DNA of 60,438 nucleotides from Planctomycetaceae bacterium (GTDB taxonomy: Bacteria > Planctomycetota > Planctomycetia > Pirellulales > PNKZ01), in assembly GCA_016793115.1 (NCBI GenBank), contig JAEUIN010000339.1:1-60438 (forward strand). Reading direction: 5' to 3'. The notes under the pieces are model-generated. The model was given only the letters and a program-made list of their open reading frames with translations, did no database searches and was not told the origin of the DNA. The stretch's first letter is position 1. Each line of letters begins with the position of its first letter. The translations under genes were made by a program, and so were the position numbers. Below, in pieces: positions 1-12,000 of this stretch.

Positions 1-1
1 G

Positions 2-3000
2 ACGACGATCGCTCACGGCAACAACTCCGTTTCCACGTACCCCGTCGGTCTGGCCGTTCAGTCCGACGGCAAGATCGTGGCGACGAAGCAAGCGAATCTG
101 ACGAATTTCGCCGTCATTCGTACGACCTCGACCGGCGCACTCGACACGACTTTTAACGGCATCGGCTATTACAACCTCGACCTGGGAGGGGACGAGACGG
201 CGCATGAGGTCCTGCTGCAAGCCGACGGAAAAATCCTTGTCGCCGGGACGACCTACGCCGCTTCGAATGCCGACTACTTCGCGGTCCGCTTGACGACCGG
301 CGGCGTTCTCGACACGACCTACAACGCGTCCGGGATCGTGAAAGTCAACGTCGCCGCGGGAGCGACGACTTACGACGAAGCCCGCGCCGCCGTGCTGCAA
401 AGCGACGGCAAGTTGATCGTGGCGGGAACGGCGGATCGGTTCGGCGTGAGCGACTTCGGCTTAATCCGCTTGAACACCGACGGCACGCTTGATACGTCGT
501 TCGGCACGGGCGGCAAGCAGATCAGCGACCTGGGCGGTTCCGGCAACGAGTTGTACGGCGTCGCAGTGCAGGCCGACGGCAAGATCGTGGTCGGGGGGAC
601 CGTTTCCTACGATTTCACGTTGGCGCGATTCACGACGACCGGAGCGCTCGACACGACGTTTGACGGCGACGGCAAACAGACGCTCGATCTCAACTCGCTC
701 GACAGTCTGAAACATGTGCTCGTGCAGGCGGACGGCAAGATCGTCATCGTCGGAGCGACGGAGTCGATTACCAGCGGCGCCGAGGCCTTGATCGCGAGGT
801 TCAACGCCGCCGGCGCGCTCGACACGACGTTCAACGGCGTCGGCTACCGCGTTCATAATTTCGGACTTGGCTCGAGCATCGCGACCGCGATCGCCGCCTT
901 GCCCGACGGACGATTCCTGGTCGCCGGATTCCTCCCCGAAGATGGTTCAACGACGCAAGGGGGACGCGACGTCTACTGGATGCTCAACGCCGACGGAACG
1001 CCGGACACCAGTTTCGGAACCGGCGGGACCGTGAATACGACCAGGGCCGGCGGGGGCGGGTACGACAACATCACGGCCGTGGCGGTGCTCGGCGACGGAA
1101 AATTCCTGTCGCTCAACAGCTCCCAAAACCAACTCCGCCGTTTCCACGCCGCAGGCACGGGCGACACGTCGTTCGGTTCGTTGAGCTACGTCTATCTGAC
1201 GAGCTACTTCACCGGTTCGACGGCCATCCGGGGGATGGTCGTGCAACCGGACGGGAAGATTTTGCTCGCCGGGACGCGAACCAACGGCGCGTCGCGGGAA
1301 TTCTCGGTGGTGCGACTGACGTCGTCGGGCGCGCTCGACACGACGTTTTCCGGCGACGGTTGGGCGACGTTCAGCGTCGGGCCGGGCAACGACTTCGCGA
1401 CTTCGATCGCCTTGCAAAGCGACGGCAAGATCGTCGTCGCCGGCTATGGAAGCAACGGGACCAACGACGACTTCGCCGTGATACGCTTGACCGCGAGCGG
1501 AGCGCTCGACACCACGTTTTCCGGCGACGGCATGCTGCTGCAAGCCGTGGGATCGGGAACCGATCGCGGCCGCAGCGTCATCGTGCAGAGCGACGGCAAG
1601 ATCGTCGTGGCCGGGCAATCGGAGAACGACGCGGCGCTCGTGCGACTGTTGAGCGACGGCACGCTCGACACCACTTTTTCCGGCGACGGCATGGTCGTCG
1701 CCGCGGCGACCGCAGGCCTCGACGACGTGACTACGGTGCGCCAACTCGCGGGAGGCAAACTCGCGGTCGCCGGGTACGGCACGGTCGGCGGCGCGACGCA
1801 GTTCGCCGTGCTGCAATTCACCGCCGACGGCGTGCTTGATCCGTCGTTCGACGGCGACGGCATCTCGCTTGTCGCCGTACGAGGGACCAACAATCTGGCG
1901 ACCGCCGCGGAGTTGCAGAGCGACGGCGACTTGGTCGTCGTCGGGTATTCGTCGACCGGCACGAACGTGTACGACGCGACCGTGCTGCGGTATGCGTCGT
2001 CGAGCGGCACGGGCGCGTCGATCGCGCCGGTCGTGGATCAAGCGACGAAGGAAGACACGGCGCTCGAGGTGACGTTCTCCGTAACGCATCCGACCGTGCC
2101 GCTCGATTCCTTGAGCGTGAGCGCGACGAGCGGCGACACGACGCTAGTGCCGAACGAAAACCTGACGCTCACGAACTTGGGGGGCGGACAGTGGAAGCTC
2201 ACCGTGCGGCCGGCGGCCGATCGGTTCGGCGCGGGGTCGATCACGCTGCGCGTTCACGACGGCATCTTGGAGACGACGCGCGGCTTCGCACTGAACGTCA
2301 CCGCCGTGAACGATGCGCCGGCGTTTACCAAGGGTGCCGACCAGACGCTGGTGGACGGCGCGGGAGCGCAAACGATCGCAAACTGGGCGACCGGGATCAC
2401 CGTCGGGCCGAACGAATCGGGACAGTCGCCGGCGTTCGTCGTGACGAACGACAACCCGACGCTGTTCGCCGTGCAGCCGACGATCGACGCCGCGGGAACG
2501 CTGAGGTATACGCCGGCGGGCTACTTGGGGACCGCCGTGGTTTCGGTGCGTCTGACCGACGCCGGCGGCACGGCCGACGGCGGCGTGGATCAATCGGCGA
2601 CGCAGACGTTTACGATTCAAGTAATTCAACCGATCGCCGCGGCCGGGAATCTCGACCCGACGTTCGACACGGACGGCATTCGCACGTTGGGTTCGGTGCT
2701 CGGCACGGTCGACCAGGCCCGCGACACGGCCGTGCAGGCGGACGGGAAGATCTTGGTGCTGGGGACGACGTACGTCGGCTCGCCGACGGCGCTGCATTCG
2801 AGCTTCGTGGCGCGTTACAACACCGACGGCACGCTCGACGCTTCGTTCGGCGTCGGCGGCGCGTACTGGATCGCCGATCGCTATCGGTTGACGGCGCTCG
2901 AGGTGCTGGCCGACGGCAAGATTCTCTTGGCCGGCGACACGACGGCGACCTTCGGCATTTATGTAACGCGGCTCACCGCCGACGGGGCCGTCGACACGAG

Positions 3001-6000
3001 TTTCGGCACCGGCGGGCAGACGATTTTCGGCGTCGGCAACGTGGTGATCGGATTTACGGACGTCGTGGCGATGACGACGCAAGCCGACGGTCGGATCGTG
3101 ATCGTCCGCGGGACGCGGGGGACGTCGAGCGGCGCCAGTCATTTCGCCGTGGCGCGTCTGACGGCCGGCGGCGCGCTCGACGCGACGTTTAACGGCACGG
3201 GCTTTACGACCGTTGCGATCAGCTCGACGTTGAGCGAGAGCCCGCTGGACGTCGCCGTGCAAAGCGACGGCAGGGTCGTCGTCGCAGGCCAGACGAACTT
3301 GAATCAGGGGGGCGGGAACGACTTCGTCGCGCTGCGGTTCACGACGAGCGGCGCGCTCGACACGGCGTTCAACGGCACAGGCTATCAGATCGTCGACGTG
3401 GGCGCGAGTGCGGGAAGCCCCGACGTCGCCAACCGAGTCTTGCTGCAGAGCGACGGAAAAATCCTGCTGGCCGGTTCGTCGAACGCGGACTTCGCCGTCG
3501 TCAGGCTCAACGACGACGGTACGCTCGACTCGACGTTCGGAACGAGCGGGAAGGTGACGACCAACGTTCTGGGGACGGATGCCGCGTCGACGATGGCCCT
3601 GCAAGCGGACGGCAAGATCGTGGTCGGCGGGAGTTCGAACGTTCCCAACGGCGATTTCGTCCTAGTTCGCTACACCAGCGCCGGCGCGCTCGACGCGACG
3701 TTCGACGGCGACGGCGTCGCCGTTTTCAGCATCGGGTCCAACAGCGACCAGATCGCCGCGATCGCCCTGCAAGCCGACGGCAAGATCGTGTTCGCGGGCA
3801 CGTCGACCGACGCCGTGAACAACGGCGACGTGCTCGTCGGCCGGGTGCTGGCGAACGGCGCGATCGATACGACGTTCAACGGCAAGGGCTTCAATACGAA
3901 GGGGTACGCACCGTCGTCGAGCCGTGTGTCGTCGTCGTTGCAGCTGCCCGACGGCCGGCTGTTAGCGGCCGGCTTCATGACGGAAAACAATTCGCCCATC
4001 GGCGGCCGCCGCGCGGTGTGGATGCTGCTGCCCGACGGCACGCTCGACACGTCGTTCGGCGACGGCGGATACTCACTGGGCACGCGCGGGACTCAGTCGA
4101 ACATCTCGGGGCTGGCTCGGCAGTCCGACGGGAAGTTTCTCTTGCTCGACTCCATTCAGCGACGCCTCACGCGCCTCAACGCCGACGGGTCGGTCGACTC
4201 GTCGTTCGGCACGGCGGGCACCCTCACGTTGAGCGCGCTGACGACGACGACCGCGGTCGTGGTGCAGACCGACGGCAAGATCGTCGTCGGCGGCAGCAAG
4301 ACCAATACCTTGAGCGAGTTTGCGGTCGCACGAGTCAACGGCGACGGCACGCTCGATGCGGCGTTCGGCGTCGGCGGAATCGCGACGATCGACGTCGGGG
4401 CCGGGGCCGACCTCGGTCGGACGCTGGCCCTGCAGGCAGACGGCAAGATCCTTCTCGGCGGCGGCGCGAACAACGGCGCCAACGACGATTTCGCTCTGGT
4501 GCGTCTCAACCTGGACGGGTCGCTCGATACGACGTTCGGGGGGACCGGGAAAGTGGTGAAGGCCGTCGGCACCGGAACCGACGTCGTCCGCTCGATTCTT
4601 GTGCAAGGCGACGGCAAGATCGTCGTCGGCGGACAAACTTCGTCGGACGTGGCGCTGGTGCGGTACAACGCCGACGGCACGCTCGACTCCACATTCGGCT
4701 CCGGCGGCATCGTGGCGACCGCGTGGACGACAAGCACCGACGACTTGCTGTCGCTGCAACGGCAGGCCGACGGAAAATACTTGGCCGTCGGCTATTCCAC
4801 CGTCTCCAACGTCTCCCGAATCACCGTCGCCCGTTATCTGACGAGCGGCGTGCTCGACTCATCGTTCGGCGCGGGCGGCCTGGTGACGACCGCGCCGGCC
4901 GCCGTCGGCAACCAAGGCCTCACGGCGACCTTGCAGGCCGACGGCAAGTTGGTCGTCGGCGGCTATGCCGATTCGACCACGGTCAGCACCGCCGTCGTGT
5001 TGCGCTATCTCACCGTGCCGGCGACCGGCGGGCCGTCGCTCACGCCCGTCGCAGATCAGTCGATCGCGGAAGACGGATCGACCGGGCCGCTGGAATTCTT
5101 CGTTTCGCATTCCTCAGTGCCGGCCGGCTCCCTCAGCGTTACGGCGAGCAGCGACAATGTCGGACTGATCCCGAATGCGAATCTCGTGCTCCAAAACTTG
5201 GGGGACGGCCGCTGGCGACTGACGGCGACCCCGGCGGCCGACCAATACGGTTCGGCCCGCATTACGCTCATGGTCGGCGACGGCACGACCTCGTATGTCG
5301 ATACGTTCCGAATCGACGTCGCCCCCGTGAACGACGCGCCGACGTTCACTAAGGGCGCCGATCAAACGATCGTGCGCACGGCCGGTCCGCAAACGGTCGT
5401 CGGTTGGGCCACGGCGATCGCCGCCGGCCCCAATGAAACCGGGCAAGCGCCGACGTTCGAAGTCGCCGTCGACAATCCGGCGTTGTTCACGGCGGGCCCG
5501 GCGATCGCCGCCGACGGAACGCTCACCTACACGCCGAGCGGGCTCCTCGGCACGGCGATCGTCACGGTTCGGCTGACGGACGACGGCGGAGGCGACGACA
5601 CCTCCGCGCCGCAAACGTTCACGATCAACGTCGTCAACAGCGCCGTCGCGGTTCCCGCCGGCACGCTCGATCCGACGTTCGACGGCGACGGCACGCTGAT
5701 CTTGCAGTCGCCGCTGGGCACGTTCGATTCGGTCCGCGAGGTCGCTCGGCAAGCCGACGGCAAATACGTCGTGGTCGGTCAAACGGTCGCCGGCGCGAAT
5801 CTCACGGCAACTTCGTACGTCGCGCGTTTCAACGCCGACGGCTCGCTTGACACGACGTTCGGAACCGAGGGCGCGACCGAATTGGCGACTTTGCGTTTGC
5901 ACGCCGTCGAAGCGCTCGGCGACGGACGCATCCTCGTCGCCGGACAATCGAACCAGGGCGTCTTGACCGTGGTGCGACTAACGTCCTCCGGCGCCGTCGA

Positions 6001-9000
6001 CGCGACGTTCGGCGCGGCCGGCATCGCGACGGTCGACACCGGCCAGTTGGGCATCAATTACGTCACGCCGATTAATCTGGCCGTGCAAGCCGACGGCGGC
6101 ATTGTCGTCGTAAAAACGTCTCGTGCGAGCGGAGCCCCGTACTCCGACGTCGCCGTCGCCCGCCTCACCGCCGCCGGCGCCGTCGACACTTCGTTCAACG
6201 GCGTCGGCTATACATTGTTTTCACTGAGCGGAACCGCCGACGATTCCCCCGGCGACGTCGTGATTCAGAGCGACGGCAAGATCGTCATCGTAGGGACGAC
6301 GAACTTGGGAGCCGGCGCGGGGAACGACTTCTTCGCGGCGCGTTTCAACACCAACGGCACGCTCGACACTTCGTTTAATTCGGTCGGCTCCATCGTCGTC
6401 AACGTCAGCGGCTCCTCTTCAGGAGTCGATACGGCTTATCGCGTGGCTTTGCAAGCCGACGGCAAAATCGTCGTCGGAGGCACGGCCAACACCGATTTCG
6501 GTCTCATTCGCCTCAACGCCGACGGTACTCTCGACGTCACGTTCTCCGCCGACGGCAAACTCACCACGTCGCTCAGCAGCGGCACCGACAATCTTTACGG
6601 ACTCGCCATAGCGAGCGACGGCAAGATTCTCGCCGGCGGCACGATGATCGTCGGCGCCTCGAACAGCGGCTTTGCGATCCTGCGTTATCGGTCCGACGGC
6701 ACGCTCGATACGACGTTCGACGGCGACGGACGACTCACCTGGGACGGCGGGCCGGGCAACGACGTCGTCAATTCGCTGTCGACGCAGCCGGACGGAAAGA
6801 TCGTCTTCGCGGGAACGCTTGTCAGCGCGCTAAACGGCGGCGATTTCATCGTCGGTCGGCTTCATGCCGACGGAAGTTTCGATACATCGTTCAGCGATGA
6901 CGGGGTGACGACGCGAGGCTTCGGCGTCGGCACGGCGTCCGTCAGCACGGCGTTGACCTTGGCCGACGGACGAACTCTTATTGCCGGCAACGTCGGCAAC
7001 GGATATCAGACCGGACCGTGGGCGCTCTGGATGCTGCGCGCCGACGGTTCGCTGGACGCTTCGTTCGGCTCCGGCGGATTCGTCATGGGCGCAGTGCCGA
7101 CGAGCAGCAACGTCGCCGCACTGGCTCGGCAAGCCGACGGAAAGTTTCTCTTTCTCGACGAAGCGGCCAGAACCTTGGGTCGCCTCAACGCCGACGGCAC
7201 GCTCGACGCCTCGTTCGGCGCGTCCGGCTTCGTTTCCTTGACTTCTTGGCTCTCCGGCCCGAAGGACATGGCCCTGCAATCGAACGGCGCCATAGTCATT
7301 ACCGGCTGGCGCACGGGGTCGCCCAATCAGTTGTTTGCCGTCGTTCGTCTGAACTCCGACGGAACCGCCGACACGTCGTTCGACGGCGACGGTATGGTCG
7401 CCGTCGACATGGGAGACAGAAACAGCTTTGACCAATCCGTGGCCGTCCAAGCCGACGGGAAAATCGTCGTCGCAGGGAGCGCCGACGGCGGCGCAACCGG
7501 CTACGATTTCGTACTGCTCCGCTTCAATCTCGACGGCTCGCTCGACGACACGTTCTCCGGCGACGGAAAGTTATGGCAAGCGGTCGGTTCCGGTACCGCG
7601 CTCGATCGAGCGGCCGACGTGCTGGTGCAGGCCGACGGCAAGATCGTCGCCGCGGGAGTTTCATCGAACCGTACGGCGCTCGTACGGTTCTTGAGCGACG
7701 GCTCGCTCGACACGTCGTTCTCCGGCGACGGCCTCTTCTTCACCTCGTTGACGGGAAGCGAAGAGGTGACGGACCTCGTCCGTCAGGCGGACGGGAAGTA
7801 CGTCACCGTCGGCTACTCGTACCTCGCGCCTCAATCGATGGTCATCGCCCGTGTCACGGCGAGCGGAACGCTCGACACGACGTTCGCGGGAGACGGCGCG
7901 GTGATCGATTACGTCGGGAGCATAGGCAGTCGTGCAAACGCCGCGGCGATCGCGAGCGACGGTAGCCTGATCGTGTTGGGGACCATGACTCGTACGCTGC
8001 AATCCGACGTCGTGGTGCGTCGTTATTTCACCGGCGGCGTCGTCGGCACGCCGTCGATCGGCGCGATCGCCGATCAAACATCGCCCGAAGACGCTTCGGC
8101 CTTCGTCGAGTTTACGATCACCGACACCCAGCGTCCGGCGGAGTATCTGACGATATCCGTCGACGTCGACAATTCGACGTTGTTCCCGCCGGGCTCGGTC
8201 ACGCTGACGAACCTCGGCCACGGCAATTATCGGCTCAGCGCGACTCCCGCGGCCGAACGCTCCGGTTCGGCCGTGGTGACGTTGACGGTGAGCAACGGCA
8301 TCGTGTCGACCGTGCGGACGTTGAATTGGAACGTCGCCGCGGTCAATGACGCGCCGCGAATCGATTTGAACGGCGCCGCGGCGGGAACCGGTTTCAACGC
8401 GGCGTTTATCGAAGACGGCGGCCCGCAAGCGATCGTCGGCACTTCGGCCCTGACGATCGACGACGTCGACTCCGTGTCGCTGACCCGAGCCGTGATGACG
8501 ATCACGAATTTGTTAGACGGAACCGCGGAATCGCTGACGGCGAATACCGCGGGCACGGCGATCTCGGCCGGCTATGAGTCGGGCGTGCTGACGCTGACCG
8601 GCCACGGCACCGCGGCCGAGTATCAACAAGTTCTGCGAACGGTGAAATACGGCAATACGTCGCAATCGCCCAACACCGCGACGCGCCTCATCACGTTCAC
8701 CATCACGGACGGCTCGGACGTGAGCCCGACGGCGACGGCGAACGTCACGATCACGCCGGTGAACGACGCCCCGACGACGGGCTTGAACCTCGGACTCACG
8801 CTCGCCGAAGGCGCGACGGCGGTCATCAACGGCACGCGACTCTCGACGAACGACGTCGATAACTCCGCCGCGCAAGTGCTCTATCGCCTCACGGCGACGC
8901 CCGCTCACGGAGCGATCAAGCTGAACGGCGCCGCGTTGGCGTCGAACGGTACGTTCACCCAAGCCGACCTCGACGCCGGCCGTGTGACCTACACGCACGA

Positions 9001-12000
9001 CTCCAGCGAGAACTTCGCCGACTCGTTCCGCTTCAGCGTGAGCGACGGCGAGTTCACGCTTCCCGAAGCGATGTTTAGCCTCTCGATCACTCCGGTGAAC
9101 GACGCCCCGACCGCCGGCTTGAATCTCGGCCTCACGCTCGCCGAAGGGGCGACGGCCGTGCTCGACGGCACACGACTCAAGACCGACGACGTCGACCATT
9201 CAGCGTCACAATTGGTCTACCGAATGACCGGGTTGCCTGCGCACGGGACCTTGAAGCTCAACGGATCAACGTTGGCCGTGAACGGCACGTTCACGCAGGC
9301 CGATCTCGACGCCGGCCGCGTGACCTACACGCACGACTCCAGCGAGAACTTCGCCGACTCGTTCCGCTTCATCGTGAGCGACGGGGAATACTCACTGAGC
9401 GAGACGACGTTTAGCCTGATTGTCACCCCCGTCAATGATGCGCCCACCGCCGGCCTGAACCTCGGGCTGACGCTCGCCGAAGGGGCGACGGCCGTGATCG
9501 ACGGCTCGCGACTGAAGACGAACGACGTCGACAACTCCGCCGCGCAATTGGTCTATCGCCTCACGGCGACGCCCGCGCACGGAACCCTGCAGCTCAATGG
9601 AGCGACGTTGGCCGCCAACGGCAGTTTCACGCAAGCCGATCTCGACGCCGGAAGGATTACCTATTCGCACGATTCGAGCGAGAACTTCACGGACTCCTTC
9701 CATTTCACCGTGACCGACGGGGAGTACACGCTCAGCGAGGCGACGTTCGACATCTCCATCACGCCCGTCAACGACGCTCCGACGGCAGGCCTGAACCTCG
9801 GGCTGACGTTGGCCGAAGGCGCGACGACCGTGCTCGACGGAACTCGGCTGAAGACCAACGACGTCGACGACTCCCCCGCGCAATTGGTCTATCGCCTCAC
9901 GGCGACGCCCGCTTATGGAGTCGTTCAACTCAACGGCGCCGCCTTGGCCGCGAACGGCACGTTCACGCAGGCCGACCTCGACGCCGGCCGCATCACCTAT
10001 TCGCACGATTCGAGCGAGAACTTCGCGGACTCCTTCCGCTTCACCTTGACCGACGGGGAGTACACGCTCAGCGAGGCGACGTTCGACATCTCCATCACGC
10101 CCGTCAACGACGCTCCGACGGCAGGCCTGAACCTCGGGCTGGCGTTGGCCGAAGGCGCGACGGCCGTGCTCGACGGCTCGCGGCTGAAGACGAACGACGT
10201 CGACAATTCCGCCGCGCAATTGGTCTATCGCCTCACCGCCACGCCCGCGCACGGCACGCTGAATCTGAGCGGCGCCGCCTTGGCCGCGAACGGCACGTTC
10301 ACGCAGGCCGACCTCGACGCCGGCCGCGTGACTTACACTCACGACTCCAGCGAAAACTTCGTCGATTCGTTCCGCTTTACCGTGAGCGACGGCGAGTACG
10401 CTCTCCCCGAAGCGACGTTCGATCTCTCGATCACGCCGGTCAACGATGCGCCGACCGCCGGCCTGAACCTCGGGCTGACGCTCGCCGAGGGGGCGACCGC
10501 AGTGCTCGACGGCACGGGACTCCGGACCGACGACGTCGACGACGCCGCAACGGAACTCACCTACAAGCTCGTCACGGCTCCGACCCAAGGAGCGTTGCGA
10601 TTCAGCGGCGCGGCCTTGGCCGTGAACGGGACGTTCACCCAGGCCGATCTCGACGCCGGCCGGCTGACCTACACGCACAACTCCAGCGAGAACTTCGCCG
10701 ATTCCTTCCGCTTCATCGTGAGCGACGGCGCGGACGGGCTGCCGGAAGCGACCTTTCAACTGACGATGACGCCCGTGAACGACGCGCCGACCGCCGGACT
10801 GAATCTCGGGCTGACGCTCGCCGAAGGGGCGACGGCCGCGATCGACGGCATACGCTTGAGCACGAGAGACGTCGACAATTCCGCCGCCCAACTGACTTAT
10901 CGCCTCACGGCTTCGCCCGCATGGGGCACGGTGAGCCTGAACGGCGTCGCGCTCGCGGTCGGCGGCACGTTTACGCAAGACGATCTCGATTCCGGCCGCG
11001 TGACCTACGCGCACGACTCCAGCGAGAATTTCGCCGATTCATTCCGCTTCATCGTGAGCGACGGCGAGTACGCTCTCCCCGAAGCGACGTTCAACTTCAC
11101 GATCGCCGCGGTGAACGACGCACCCGTGATCGCACCGCAAACGTTCGTGTTGTCGACTTCCGCGAAGGCGGGGAGCGTCGTCGGCACGCTCGCGTCGTCC
11201 GATTCGGACGGGCCCGGTCGCACTTACGAGTTGCTCGGCGGCAACGGCGCTTTCGCGATCGACTCCGGCACCGGCGTGATCACCGTGGCGAATCAAAAGC
11301 TCCTGGTCGTCGGCACGACGACGCTCACGGCGCGCGTGATCGACGGCGGCGGCCCGTCGCTCGCGGCCGAGGCCGCGGCGACGTTCTTGATCCGCAAGTC
11401 GAATACGCCGCCGGCGTTCTCTCTCGCCGATGCGGCCGGCGGCGCGGTCCTTGTTCAATCGAACAAGGCGACGTTGCTCGTCGACGAGAATACGCCGACT
11501 TCGCCGACGCAGAACGGTGCGACGATCGGTACGATCCGCGTGGCCGACATCGACGAGCCGGGGGCCTCGTTCGCCGCGACGATGACCGATAAATCCGGCG
11601 CGTTCGGGTTCGACGCGGCGACCGGGCGAATCTTCGTCGCCGACGCCGCGAAGCTCAACTTCGAGAAAACCTCGTCGTTTACCCTGACTTTCAAAGCGAC
11701 CGATCGCGGCGTGACCGGGCTGCCGAAGGGCGTTGCGACGACGTTCACCCTGACGATCAAGTTGGTCGATCGCAACGAAGCGGCGACGTTCCCGGCGACC
11801 GGGGGCGACTTCCGCATTAAGGAAAACAATTCGGCCCGCGCCGCGGTCGGCACGGTGTCCGCGACGGACCCCGATAAGACGGCGCCGAACAAGACGCTCA
11901 GCTACGCGCTCATCTCGCAAGTCGACCGGAGCGGCAACGCGGTCGGCGTGTTCGCGATCGCCGACCCGCGCTCGGGGAAGATCACGGTGCCGGCGGCCGG

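Noticed and set aside
9392..11014. 540-residue open frame antisense to the giant gene, and many similar long antisense frames
   Set aside because: Arg/Gly/Val-rich repeats that mirror the GC-rich coding repeats of the real gene; no domain, and the sense frame has clear homology.
8780..11131. Insertion of a repeated mobile element
   Set aside because: The 336-bp units are in frame, encode a known domain type and lie inside one gene; internal duplication explains them.
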